A program made the position numbers and the translations under genes. From NCBI GenBank assembly GCA_012845835.1, contig JABAKD010000010.1, positions 2,041,501 through 2,105,500 of the forward strand: a DNA stretch of 64,000 nt. Reading direction: 5' to 3'. Below are positions 37,281 to 48,674 of the stretch, one piece after another (within the stretch, counting starts at the first letter, position 1; every line of letters begins with the position of its first letter). The stretch is from Undaria pinnatifida (Eukaryota; Sar; Phaeophyceae; Laminariales; Alariaceae). The notes beneath the pieces are model-generated. The model made no database searches and had not been told where the DNA came from. It saw only the letters and a list, made by a program, of their open reading frames with translations.

Positions 37281-37627
37281 ATGATATTATAAATATTAAA
37301 ATACACTCCAGCTGTGAGATCGAATATTTTGTCGAAACTCATCTTTGCAAGCTGTGTGTGATACTCCGGTTGCTCGTATTACGGGTTGTGTGTCCTCATT
37401 TAAGGATATAGGTCGGCGACTCTCCTTTGGGAACTACAGCATAGCTTGTACAAGGGTCAACAGGGTGATATCAACCAATCTGTGCGCGGAAACTATAAAA
37501 CCCGTTTCTGAGGGGGACAGAATCTGACAGCTGTGGAAGGGAATGCATCAGTTTATCATGTGAATCCTGTAAGTCGAATATCCGGTGAGGGGAGGGCGGA
37601 GTTTTAAAGCACGTGGGGGGCTGATTT
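37281..37627 (+). mobile_element. R1 repeat, short form with target duplication
   Basis: A 347-bp insertion in the LINE 3' UTR, flanked by TATCTT at 37275-37280 and 37628-37633. The uninterrupted sequence is at 43258-43275. It contains GGAAACTATAAAACCCG. No coding capacity and no obvious terminal inverted repeats. Confidence 0.75.
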
Positions 37628-37863
37628 TATCTTGTGACGGCCACTGAAAGGCCCACAAATTCCAAGACGATAATGGCCAGACCCAGACTTCAGTCTCTTG
37701 GGCATGACGCCCCCCCTTCCCCCCGCCCCCACTCCCACCTTCCCCCCTCTCCCCCCCCCCTCTCCCCCTCCCCCCTTCCCCCGGCCGCTTAGAGATGCCG
37801 ACGGTGAATGGCGCTGCCGCGGCCTTTGCGTGTCGCTCTGCAGCTGCTCTGTAGAGTCTCCGT

Positions 37864-38335
37864 TTATGCCAATTCTACGTGAACAACTCGGCTCTCTCCT
37901 CTACCCGTCGAAATCATCTGCCGGCCTTCTGAACAGCCTTTCGCCACCCTTCGAACTTCATTCCAAAGACAGACATATCCTCCTCCAGATGCACCATCCA
38001 GTCCTTCTCTTGCCCCCCTGAGTAGCCCTTGCCCCCAACGAGCTCCCCCAACATCACCCTCTGTGGCAGACGCTCTTCCCTCATACGTACGTGCTACGAA
38101 TCCCGCAAACAACATCCTCTGTTTGCGCACTATCGCCTATATGCTCTCGGAAGCTCTCTTGGCAAGCGCGTCGGCGTACGATGGGGCGTGGTCGTCGCGC
38201 TTCCGTTTCCGCCATCCGAGGCATCGGAGGAGCATGGAGTGGTGAACCCGTCGTAGCCTGTCATAGTCAGGCTTGTTCGGGCCCCACGTCATGCAACCGT
38301 AAAGTAGTGTATATAGCCCCAGCCATACGTACAAT
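37864..38335 (-). pseudogene. LINE reverse-transcriptase C-terminal fragment, broken
   Basis: Encodes LLYGCMTWGPNKPDYDRLRR, HHSMLLRCLGWRKRKRD and ALAKRASESI, then FAGFVAR after a break. This is the typical end of a non-LTR retrotransposon ORF2. Relative to the copy at 43.5 kb it carries a 4-bp duplication near 38088 (frameshift) and a TAG at SESI, so it is not functional. Confidence 0.75.
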
Positions 38336-38752
38336 ACGGGGAGGGGGGAGGGGGGGGAGGGGGGAGGGGGTGGGGGGAGGGGGGGAGGGGGAAGGGGGAG
38401 AGGGGGGAGGGGGTGAGGGGGGAGGGGGAGGAGGGAGGGGGGGAGGGGGGAGGGGGGGGGGAGGGGGGAGAGGGGGAGGGGGGAGGGGGGAGGGGGGAGG
38501 TGGGAGGGGGAAGGGGGAGAGGAGGAAGGGGGGAGGGGGGGAGGGGGAGGGGGGAAGGGGGGAGGGGGGGAGGGGGGAGGGGGGAGGGGGGAAGGGGGGA
38601 GGGGGGGAGGGGGGGACGGGGGGGAAGGGGGAGGGGGGGGGGGGGGGAGGGAGGGAGGGGGGGAGGGGAGGAGGGGGGGAAGGGCGGAGGGAGGAGGGGG
38701 GGAGGGGGGAGGGGGGGAAGGGGGGGGAAAGGGGGGAAGGTGGGAAGGGGAG
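38336..38752. repeat. 400-bp GGGA-type purine tract
   Basis: Almost pure G with scattered A on the plus strand, bounded by two LINE 3' UTR segments in opposite orientation. It generates long Gly- or Pro-rich artefact frames. Strong potential for G-quadruplex or triplex structure (inference). Confidence 0.85.
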
Positions 38753-39446
38753 GCGTCATGCCCAGGAGACTGAAGTCTGGGTCTGGCCATCGTCGTCTTG
38801 GAATTTGTAGGCCTTCCAATGGCCGTCACAAGATAGCGTAAGACCGCAATGACTTCTTCGCCATGTTGCGTTCCCTCCCCAGTGCCATTGATGATGCACT
38901 TTATGCCCTCTATGAGCCCAATGCCGTCTTTAGTCAGTTCCTACGGTCTTCTAGTATGACATATTTTCTTTTTATTTTCCTTGCTTCCTCTTCTGGTCCT
39001 GTCTTTTCTTGCTTTTCTTGTCTTTTCTCTTCTCTCCTTTCCTTTTTCGTTTTTCGCTTTCTTGTCTTCTCTTTACAATGTCTTATTTTCTCTTCATTGT
39101 TTATTTTTTCCAATTGACTTGCGTCTGACGTGCGTATGTGTAGTGATAGGTAATCTACGTGCAATGTATACGTGGTCGTCTTTCTTGGGTGGTAAGCGGT
39201 ATAGTCGGTTTTTTCCAGGCGAGAGTAGTGAGACGTATGCACCAGTATGGACCTGGTACATCGTAGACTGACTCCCGATTTCGCTTTTATATGTTTCCCT
39301 GGTCGAGGCGTGAATTGCGTCAGCTGTGATATATGCGTGTACCACCTTTGTTTTTGTTTGTGCTTCTTCCCTGGGGTATTCCTCAGCTCCAGAGTGACTG
39401 GAGCCTGTTCTGTGACCACGGACTTGATTATGCGAGTTGATGTGAG

Positions 39447-39510
<64 letters not shown>

Positions 39511-39545
39511 GCAGCAGCAACAACGACAACAACGACAACAACAAA
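38753..39545 (+). mobile_element. LINE 3' UTR, plus orientation, (AAC)n tail
   Basis: Starts GCGTCATGCCCAGGAGACTG, passes through the pyrimidine tract (38965-39110) and CCCTGGGGTATTCCTCAGCT, and ends in (AAC)n at 39447-39545. It forms a tail-out inverted pair with the copy at 36.6-38.3 kb. Confidence 0.7.
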
Positions 39546-39769
39546 ACGTGTGTAAGATATGCATATTTTACGTTTCGTACATGTTCAATATCCACAGAAT
39601 ATCCTTGAATATCGGCATCCCCCGACGGAGCAATCGTTGAATCTCGCCCCTGTTATATTCATGTTAATATACAACAACTTTTTTTTTTTTTTTTTTTTTT
39701 GATCCTCCTGGGAATATACAACAACGTCAAAGATCGAGGGGACAAGACTCACCGAGTTGGTACTCGTGG

Positions 39770-39990
39770 TGCTCGAAGGGACGTTTTCTGCCGTAAAACT
39801 TAACGAGCGGAAAGCGCCAGACAGAGCGTGAGCTGGCAAAATTCGATGAAAATCTACGATAAAAAAAGACTGAAAAGAAGTGTAATGCTGAACCCTACAC
39901 GCGCGACAAAAATGAAGGCAAGCCAACAATACATGGGGGGGGGAAGAAGGAAAGACGCTTCTTGTTACCACGGCTTGTCCAGAAGGTCGC
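39770..39990 (+). mobile_element. Diverged S1 body fragment
   Basis: Retains GAGCGGAAAGCGC, GCTGAACCCTA, AATGAAGGCAAG, a G run and ACCACGGCTTGTCCAGA in the order of the S1 body, with many differences. Head missing. Confidence 0.55.
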
Positions 39991-40630
39991 TGAGGCTGGA
40001 GGGTAAAAAACCCTCTTACTGTGGAGATGGTTTTTATTTTTGGCGTCGGCGATCCCTGTCAAAGAGAGAAATAATCGCTTAAAATATTTCCCATTGTAAT
40101 TGATCTTACCAATTACGAACTATGATGTACACGAAAGGAAGGCGAGAGATGATGAAAGACCAGGTCTGCCAACGACGGAATTTCGCACTCCCGTTACCCC
40201 GTTCCAATACGCACCCGCCGGTAGAGGCTCGCAAAAGGTTCGGAGGACCGGGGGAAATACCGGTACCTCTCTGGTCCTCTTGTTGCGCATTCTGACCGCG
40301 AAAGAAAAACTTGGAAGCTTTTAATGTTTTCATTGGCTTGGTCTTGAAGCTTGTTCGAGTCTTGGATGGGCTTGCCACATACTACTTACAGTAGTAGTGA
40401 GTACATCCAGATATTACCCGGCGAACAGCATACCGCAAATTTAATTTACAAAGAAACAAGGAACGGAAGAAGAGTGTATATAGGAAGTCCAAGATCCGCA
40501 TAATATCATGGCATACGTTAATACGCTAATACTTTACCGGCATGATGGCATGGAGACCCCGATTTACGTAGTCAAATACAGGGTGCTTGTACCTCTGAGG
40601 GTCTCTCTCCAGTCAGGTTATACGCGTACA

Positions 40631-40940
40631 TTTTTGGTTTTTTTTTCACACCTTCTACTTTCCAGATTCTGGACTAGCCGTGGTCACAGGTGTCGTCCCT
40701 TTCTCCCCCCCGGTTCTTGCCTTCAATTTTTATCGCGCATATGGAGTTCAAAAAGCAGTCCCACTGCTCGTCGATTTTTCATCGAGTGTTGCTTACTCAC
40801 GCCCTCGCGCTTTCCGCAAGTCAATTTGTGCACAAGAAAAAGTCCCCACGAATTTATGCGAGTATGTACTCGGCGGGGCTCGAACTCACGAAACTGGCGA
40901 TACCAGGCTCGAGGTTAACCTCATACGCCACCGGGGCGAC
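40631..40940 (-). mobile_element. S1 tRNA-derived SINE
   Basis: Same head, boxes and body as the copy at 28.1 kb. The tail on the minus strand is A-rich, interrupted by CC. Confidence 0.75.
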
Positions 40941-41060
40941 CGGTCACATTATGTATATCTCTGGGACAATGCAGCCGCGGGCGGGTGATTTTGATATCAA
41001 AAAGCATTCATTATCACGTGTACCCCCGCCGCAATATGCGATATATATATATTCTACACT

Positions 41061-41330
41061 GCTGTAGTTCCAAGGGGAGTCGCCGACCTATATATCTCCC
41101 TAGGGCTCCAGCACCTTTGTGTGACCACGGACTCTAGATTTTTGACAAGAGTTAATGTGAGAAAAACAACAACAAACAACAATCCTTAATGAGGACACAC
41201 ACAGTAGCAATATGCGCGATCGGAGTTTCACACACAGTTTACAAAGATGAGTTTCGACGAAATCTTCGATCTCACGGTAGCTGGAGTCTTGCTGGAGTGT
41301 ATTTCTATTTTTACAATATCTTATATGCCA
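41061..41330 (-). repeat. R1 fragment interrupted by a LINE 3' end
   Basis: Minus-orientation R1 sequence (GGTCGGCGACTCCCCTTGGA; AAACTCATCTTTG...) is split by an approximately 89-bp LINE 3' terminus at 41094-41182 ending in CAA-type repeats. Confidence 0.6.
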
Positions 41331-42465
41331 TCTGCCAGGGGGGGGGGCTTTGCAAGGTCTCCGACCGAGCGGCTGCCGGATGAGATTCACATTTAAACAT
41401 TCCAAAACGTTCAAACCGAAGTTTCCGTACTCTACGCGTGTTTTACACGTCATCTGCTTCCTTTTCTCGGTCCGGCCTACAAAGTACTCAATGTACTCAA
41501 TCTATTCAACACAAAAAGTATTCATACCTGCTTGCGTGTCGTCGAAGCTTGCGTGGATGATGAGCGTGTATCCCGTAACAAAGCTTTATTTTCACGTCGA
41601 AAAAATAAAGGGAGAGCGCATCAGCCAGCGTCTGCTTTTTTACTATTAATACATGAGTTGGAGGATTTTGTTGACAACTCAACTCGTCGTGTGATATGTA
41701 GTTCATTCATTTGAACGCGCGAGTGCTGACCGTGTCATAATTGTGTCATGACCGCGTCGTGAAACATGACGCCTCCCCCTCCTTAATCAGAATTCGATGG
41801 GTGCTCTCATACCAGCACCACCGGATGTTAAGCTTGGCGATTTTGCAAAGACGGCCAGCCTACCATCATTCTGCGAACGGGTTACTTTTTTACCTCTCCT
41901 TTTGAGGGGAACAAAAAGAAAATAGCACAAGAAGAAGAGCTCCAACAGCTAACTGCTTGTGGCATCTAGGTTCACTCGCGACTTGGTTTGGTCACTTTTT
42001 TTTCGTGGTTCATCAAAAAAAGGGTAATTTTCAAAGGGGGTAGACTATAGAGTATGCCCCCACCTAGCTCTTTCAACCCATCGGGCTAAAAAAAACAAGC
42101 CCATCGCGTAAGGTCCCCGCGCGTGCCCCACCCTGCCCCAAATTCAATTATTAATGGTGCTTTCGGCAAGACGCCCCATAGCCCATGCCCGCTAGCCCAT
42201 GCCGCGCACGTGTGTACGTACGTATGCACGCCTTTTTTTTCGTTTTCGGGGATGTTGGGACTGACGGCCCTGCGGCGTACATACATACTTAGAAGGGGGA
42301 AGAGGGATCCTCCTTTTACTCAAGATGTGTGCCATGAGACCTCTTTGTGGCCATCATTTCCCCCCGCTTGGCCAACAATTTACTACCCCTTGCGGACCAC
42401 TTCGCATAATTTTAACAATACCTTATACGGAGTACTACATAATACTACATGCTGCATACTCTACA

Positions 42466-42600
42466 TACAAGTACTAGATACTAGATACCAGTGGTACTAG
42501 ATACTACCCAGTGGTACTAGATACTACCCAGTGGTACTAGATACTACCAGGTATGTACTATCAACATCATGTTAGACACTAGATACTAGATACTAGATTG
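42466..42600. repeat. TACTAGATAC-type microsatellite
   Basis: Repeats of GGTACTAGATACTACCCAGT and variants. A related array (ACTAGATACTAGACACT) is at 43905-44040, so both ends of the LINE copy at 42.6-43.9 kb touch this satellite. Confidence 0.85.
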
Positions 42601-43904
42601 TTGTTGTTGTTGTTCTCACATCAAGTCGCATGACCAAGTCCGTGGTCACAGGACAGGCTCCGGTCACTCTGTCTGGAGCTGAGGAATACCCCAGGGAAAA
42701 AAACACAAACAAACCAAAGGTGGTACACGCATACATCACAGCTGACTCAATTCATGCCTCCACCAGAAACGTATAAAAGTGAAATAGGGAGTCAGCCTAT
42801 ACTATGATGTGCCAGGTCCATACTCTGGTGCATACGTGTCACTACTCGCTCCTGGAAAAGCTGGCTACACCGCTTGCCACCCAAGAAAAACTACCACGTA
42901 TATATTGCGCGTAGTACCTATCACTACGCATACGCACGACAGACGTAAGCCAATTGAAAAAAAGAAACAAAGAAAAGAAAAGAAATATAAAGGAAATGAA
43001 AGAAAAACAAGGAAGCGAAGAAAACGAAAATGGAAAGGAAAGAAAAGAAAAGGAAAAAAGAGAAAAGAAAAGGCAAGGCAAAAAAAGAAAAGACAAAACA
43101 AGAAGAGGAAGCAAGGAAAGGAAAAAGATAAAAAAATGTCATGCTAGCAGACCCTAGGAACTGACTAAAGACGGCATTGGGCTCATAGAGGGTATCAAGT
43201 GCATCAATGGTGTACTGGGGAGAGAACGCAACATGGTGAATAAGTCAGGGCGGTCTTACGTTATCTTGTGACGGCCACTATCAGGCCCACAAATTCCAAG
43301 ACGATGATGGCCAGACCCAGACTTCAGTCTCTTGGGCATGACGCCCCCCCTCCCCCCCCCCCCCCGCTTCCCCCCTCCCCCCACCCGCTCCCCCTCCCCC
43401 CCTCCCCCCTCCCCCCGTCTCCGCTCCCCCCGGCCGCTTAGAGATGCCGACGGTGGATGGCACTGCCGCAGCCTTTGCGCGTGGCTCTGCAGCTTTGCGT
43501 ACTCTCTCCGTTTCATGCCAATTCCGCATGAACAACTCGGCTCCCACCTCTACTCGTCGAAACCATCTGCCGGCCTTCTGAGCAGCCTTTTCGCCACCCT
43601 TCGAACTTCATTCCAAAGACAGACATATCCTCCTCCAGATGCACCATCCAGTCCTTCTCTTGCCCCCCTGAGTAGCCCTTACCCCCAACGAGCTCCCCCA
43701 ACATCACCCTCTGTGGCAGACGCTCTTCCCTCATACGTGCTACGAATCCCGCAATCAACATCCTCCGTTGGCGCACTATCGCCTCTATGCTCTCGGAAGC
43801 TCTCTTGGCAAGCGCGTCGGCGTACGATAGGGTGTGGTCGTCGCGCTTCCATTTCCGCCGTCCGAGGCATCGGAGGAGCATGGATTAGTGAGCCCGTTAC
43901 TAGA
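42600..43904 (-). mobile_element. LINE 3' half, longest uninterrupted copy
   Basis: On the minus strand: RT C-terminus, C-rich spacer (43345-43440 on plus), conserved 3' UTR, pyrimidine tract, and a terminal CAA repeat at about 42600-42614. It sits inside a TACTAGATAC microsatellite. Confidence 0.75.
43513..43904 (-). pseudogene. LINE reverse-transcriptase C-terminal fragment
   Basis: A 122-residue frame, from MLLRCLGRRKWKRDDH through IEAIVRQRRMLIAGFVARM, RLPQRVMLGELVGGKGYSGG, DWMVHLEEDMSVF to a stop after HAELA. The RRxxLAGFVARM...RLPxRVxxGEL pattern is typical of the C-terminus of LINE ORF2. The catalytic part is missing (5' truncation at about 43904). Confidence 0.75.
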
Positions 43905-44040
43905 TACTACCAGGTAGCTACTAGACACTAGATACTAGATACTAGACAGCAGATACTAGACACTAGATACTAAGCACTAGATACTAGATACTACACGCTA
44001 GATACTAGATACTAGACACTAGACACTAGATACTAGATAT
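43905..44040. repeat. ACTAGATACTAGACACT-type microsatellite
   Basis: Continuous short repeats built from TAGATAC and TAGACAC units. Confidence 0.9.
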
Positions 44041-44066
44041 CACGTCATAGATAATATGTAGCCCGG

Positions 44067-44345
44067 CGTTTGGCTGAAAATGGGGCCTTTTTGACTGAAA
44101 ATGGAGGGAGGTGATGGTCGTTTGGCTGAAAATGGGGCCTTTTTGACTGAAAATGGAGGGAGTTGATGGTCGTTCGACTGAAAATGGGGCCTTTTTGACT
44201 GAAAATGGAGGGAGGTGATGGCCGTTTGGCTGAAAATGGGGCCTTTTTGACTGAAAATGGAGGGAGGTGATGGTCGTTTGGCTGAAAATGGGCCCTTTTT
44301 GACTGAAAATGGAGGGAGGTGATGGTCGTTTGGCTGAAAATGGGG
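44067..44345. repeat. 52-bp minisatellite, 5.3 copies
   Basis: Unit starts CGTTTGGCTGAAAATGGGG, with an internal half-repeat GACTGAAAATGGAGG. Unit starts at 44067, 44119, 44171, 44223, 44275 and 44327. It produces a repetitive artefact open frame on the minus strand. Confidence 0.95.
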
Positions 44346-44929
44346 GACTCTTTTTGACTAATTCCCGTACAATTATACCAAGTTTTGATCATTTCCCATA
44401 TATAACGAGTGTACCGATTTTGACCCTTTGGCCATACATTTATACCGTTTTTTTTACAATTTCCTACTCCGTACATCGATACCTGTGGCGGAGGGCGCCT
44501 AGAAGCAAAACTCGATTATCAATACTCCCGTTTTGCCAGATTCGGGACGATAGCGAGGGGGGGGGTGGGGGTAGTCATTGTAACAATGCATGACCGTAGT
44601 CTGTTATGTAAGACCATGGAGGGCGGGGTCAGCCACAACTAAATCAAGTGAGTCGTCGAGTAGGGGATGATAAATATTCGTTCCCTCCCCCCGAACGCCA
44701 CGCTATTTCAGCGGAACCCGAACGCGCGTGTTCTCCTGCGTCAGCCGTTGGCGTGCCGAACACCTCACTTCAGATGAAATCCGTGCTCGGAAACATGCAG
44801 CAGATAGGCTTCGGCTTGGTTGTGCATGCATGTCTCTGAACGGGAAGTTCACCACGTTCCTTAGTGTCTGTGGAAGCTTGCATGGTGACATTTGGCAAAA
44901 ACATTGTTTCCGGACCTCCAGGTGGGGGG

Positions 44930-45004
44930 GGGGGGGAGGGGGGGGAGGGCAGGGAGAGGGGGCGGGGCGAGGGGGGGGGAGGAGAGGGGGGGAGGGGGGG
45001 GGAG
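44930..45004. repeat. G-rich low-complexity tract
   Basis: Runs of G separated by single A or C bases, flanked by unique sequence. Confidence 0.85.
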
Positions 45005-45435
45005 AAGTGTGCGTCATGTTTGTTTTTTCTGGGCGCACTCGCTGCGGCACATGTAACCGGTTGCCCAAATATTGCCCTGTGTAAACGTGTAAGTTGTACG
45101 CAATAAGTGGTCTGTACCCAACATAGTGACAGCAACAGTCAACCATTGGGCCACACGGAACAGGGCACGCCTCCCGTGCGTATGACACCCTCAAGCCGTA
45201 TTGCTCACTTTTTTAAGAGAGCTCTCGTTGAGGGCAACAAAGTTTTGTCTCGAGAGACCACTTCAAAACACAAGCTCTATATCTCATGGCGCTTTTTTTT
45301 CTTCGGCACGAAAATCGCCTACTACTACGGGAAAAACATATTTCAAGCACACAAGCAAAAGTGGGTACGTTTCAAAACTACTGGGGCTTGAGGCTGTACA
45401 GCGTGTTCTCGAGTCGGGCCATACATATATTATCT

Positions 45436-45505
45436 AAATTAAAATACACTCCAGCTGTGAGATCGAATATTTTGGCGAAACTCATCTTTGCAAGCTGTGT
45501 GTGAC
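45436..45505 (+). repeat. R1 5' fragment
   Basis: AAATTAAAATACACTCCAGC to GCAAGCTGTGTGTGA, then similarity ends. The S2 copy follows about 20 bp later. Confidence 0.75.
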
Positions 45506-45527
45506 ATGGGCTCAAAACAACGGAGAC

Positions 45528-45838
45528 TTTTTTTTTTTTTTTTTTATCCTCCGGCGGATGGGGAAAAATAAAGCTTTAGCTCACCACACTTCCACGTATT
45601 TTCATACGCGTCGTGTGTCGATTTAACTCAGCTGCTTTCGCAGCCCAACGCTAGCTGGCGCACCCTTCGGGTCCCATTGTAGGTATAGCGTAAGCTGTCC
45701 CTATCAGTGGTCTTCGTTACAACCCCGGCAGCGCAAGCTGCCGTTGTATACGGGTGCGTGTGTATGTCGACCCGGCCTGTCCCCTGAGGGTCAGTTTCGG
45801 TGGAGATAGCCACTCGGAATGTCATCTTTCCGGGACGA
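45528..45838 (-). mobile_element. S2 retroposon with A tail
   Basis: Minus-strand copy ending ATCCGCCGGAGGATAAA with an 18-base A tail (T run at 45528-45545). The body contains GGCAGCTTGCGCTGCC and CAGCTAGCGTTGGGCTGC. No clear pol III boxes, so it may be a SINE or the 3' end of a LINE. Confidence 0.65.
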
Positions 45839-46046
45839 TTCCCAGAACACCGCCGCTATATTTTCCTCGCAGAGATCCATCCGTCAAGGGTTCTGGCGGA
45901 ATGTATTCCTGTCGTCCAGGACAAGAAAACGTTGTATTTGAAGTTTGTCTCGTACTTTCTTGCGTTCAGGGGGATGGCCCAAGGCAGCGGTATTAGAATT
46001 AGTATTAGTATTATGATACTACTATACTACAGGTATTATGTTATAA

Positions 46047-47250
46047 TATAAATTAAAATACACGAGTTCCAGCTGTGAGATCGAAGATTTCGTCGAAACC
46101 AATATTTGCAAGCTGTGTGTGACACTCCGATCGCGCGTATTACGGGTTGTGTGTCCTCATTAAGAATATAGGTCGGCGACTCCCCTTTGGGAACTACAGC
46201 GCAGCTTGTACAAGGGTCAACGGGGTGATGTCAACCAATCTGTGCGCGGAAACTATAAAACCCGTTTTTGAGGGGGACAAAACCTGACAGCTGTGGAAGG
46301 AAATGCATCAGTTTACCAACTGTATCCTGTACGTCGTGTTACCGGTGAGGGGAGGGCGGAGTTGAAAAAAAAAAAAAAGAACGGGGGGCCGGGGGTGAAA
46401 AAGAGAAGTTGGGGGCGGGGGGGGGGGGGGGGGGCAACTCAATCTGTGCACCAAAACTAGAAACTCTTTTACGGGGACAAATGTTACGGACGGTTGGGGG
46501 AGAAGTGGAAGAAGTGCATGAGTTTACCGTGTATATCCAGTAAGTCGTACAACCGGGAGAACGGAATGTTCGAAGGGGTGGGGGGGGGGGGGGGGTGGGG
46601 GGGGGGGGGGGGGGGGGGGGACAATTCCAACCGCTGTAAGTCGGATATATGTATACCTATTAAATAGTAGAAACTTAGACGCGCGGTGCTACGTCTAGGC
46701 GATGTTGCAGGTAGCGGGGAAGGGGGGGGCGGGGGGGGATAATTGGAGCTACGGTATGGGTAGCGAGAGAGGTAATGAGGTTATATAATTTGTCCGGCAG
46801 GGTGTTTATTAGTCTGGCAGGTTTTGGGTTTATGTGAGGCGGCCGGAGACAACGAAACGAGGAGGGGGGGGGGGGGGGATTTCAACCGCTTTATAGGTCG
46901 CATAAATGTATATATGTACATGGGTGGAACTTACTATACGTGCTAGGTCAAGGCGATTGGTGCCGGTGGAGGGAAAGGAGGAGGGCGGGGGGGGGGTACA
47001 TGAATTGGACCTACAACATGGCTGGTTGGATAGATAATGAGGTGATATGACCTGTCTGGTAGTGTTCATTACTCCAGCAGGTTTCATTGGAGGTGAGGCG
47101 GCGGGGGGGGGGGGGGGTGCGTGCGTGTGTGGTGATGGTGGCGTCGCACGGAGGTGGATGGATGAATAGCAAAATATACTACCTGCATGTCATGTGCAGA
47201 TGCCCACTATTTCAAAGATAAACTATGAAGTGGAAGGGAGGAAAAATATA
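46047..47250 (+). repeat. R1 repeat, long form
   Basis: Same module order as 9497-10700: CCAGCTGTGAGATCG, CTATAAAACCCG, repeated AACTCAATCTGTGC and GGAGCTACGG modules separated by long G runs, and the shared end near AACTATGAAGTGGAAGGGAGG. Confidence 0.75.
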
Positions 47251-47274
47251 TGACGCGGCGGGGAACGGAGGGGT

Positions 47275-47990
47275 ACATGTTGTTCTCACATTAACTCGCA
47301 TAATAATCAAGTCCGTGGTCACAGGACAGGTTCCAGTCACTCTGGAGCTGAGAAATACCCCCCAGGGAAGAAGCACAAACAAAACCAAACCAAAGGTGGT
47401 ACGATCAGATATCACAGCTGACGCAATTCATGCCTCCGTCAGAAACAAATATATAAAAAGTGAAATCGGGAGTCAGACTACGATGTGCCAGGTCCATACT
47501 GGTGCAAACGTGTCACTACTCGCGCCTGGAAAAACCGACTATACCGCTTGCCACCCAAGAAAGACTACCACGTATAATATATTACGAGTACACGTAGTAC
47601 CTATCACTACCTATCACTATGCATACGTACGTCAGACTCAAGTCAATTGGAAAAAAGAAACAAAGAAAAGATAAGGTAAGAAGAGAGAGGAAAGAAAAGA
47701 AAAGAAATCGAAAAAGGAAAGGAAAGGAAAGAAAATATAAGAAAATCAAGAAAAGACAAGACAAAAAGAGGACGCGAGGAAAGCAAAAAGAGAAAAAACG
47801 TCATACTGACTAAAGACGGCATTGATTGGGCTCATAGAGGGTATCAAGTGCATTATCAATGGCACTGGGGAGAGAACGCAACAAGGCGAAGAAGTCAGGG
47901 CGGTCTTACGCTATCTTGTGACGGCCATTGGAAGGCACACAATTTTCAAGACGATGATGGCCAGACCCAGGCTTCAGTCTCTTGGGTACA
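47275..47990 (-). mobile_element. LINE 3' UTR fragment
   Basis: Minus-orientation copy of the conserved 3' UTR, including a purine tract (about 47650-47800) and TCAGTCTCTTGGG. The CAA tail is almost lost and the RT part is absent. Confidence 0.7.
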
Positions 47991-48270
47991 TAGAATATAA
48001 CCTTACGACCAAAAATGCGTACCAGATATGATAAGCTATTCTTCAACAGGTGTGTGATCGTGACGCTAAATTGATATTTCACCCATACACATCCAGCACG
48101 ATTTCGATAACCTTGCCGAGATGTGGGAGTTTTTGAGGTCACCAATTATACGACATAGATACCTGGTACATATTGCACATACAGCAAGCAAGGTTATGCG
48201 GCCATGAAATGCCACCGCCAATGAACACGAGGGGGAGAAGTGCAAATTGTTCAGCACACGGCCGTAAATG

Positions 48271-48526
48271 TCATCCGTATATACAACTATTATAGTACTG
48301 TGTATAGCTTGCGCTGCCGGGGTTGTAGCGAGGACCACTGATAGGGACAGCTCACGCTATCGCTACAGTGGGATCCGAAGGGTGCACCAGCTAGCGTTGG
48401 GTTGCGAAAGCAACTGCGTTAAATCGACCCACGACGCATATGAAAATACGTGGAAGTAAGTGTGGTGAGCTATATTTTTATATTTTTCGACCCTTCCGCC
48501 GGGGAGGATGAAAAAAAAAGAAAAAG
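48271..48526 (+). mobile_element. S2 retroposon, 5'-truncated
   Basis: Interrupts a segment whose uninterrupted paralogue is at 49750-50245. It ends in an A-rich tail and lacks the distal part present at 45.8 kb. Confidence 0.7.
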
Positions 48527-48674
48527 TTTTAAAGGGACCCTTGATGTGTCCACGCTCAATTACGTTCCTACTTCGTTCGGCACAGGTTGCGAGGCGATCA
48601 TTTCATGCAGACGTTACGAACGAAGTACCCTACGTACTATTAATAGGTTAGTATAATAGTGCGGTTATAATACC

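Larger units (their letters stand above)
36567..38335 (-). mobile_element. LINE 3' half, minus orientation
   Basis: Read on the minus strand it holds the end of a reverse-transcriptase frame (38335-37864), a C/G-rich spacer, a long 3' UTR with a purine/pyrimidine tract (36990-37140), and a short CAA-repeat 3' end at 36567. R1 (37281-37627) and a second LINE 3' end (36889-36952) are inserted in it. Confidence 0.7.

Noticed and set aside
38091-38829. Open frames of 140-240 residues, Gly-rich on plus and Pro-rich on minus
   Set aside because: They arise from the GGGA purine tract, which lacks stop codons in several frames. Only the ends (LINE RT) have real protein signal.
42466-44345. Possible CRISPR array
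   Set aside because: Repeats are contiguous micro- or minisatellites without unique spacers, in a eukaryotic context.
44045-44476. 143-residue repetitive open frame
   Set aside because: It is the translation of the 52-bp minisatellite, whose unit length is not a multiple of three, so the protein repeat is an accident of three-unit periodicity.
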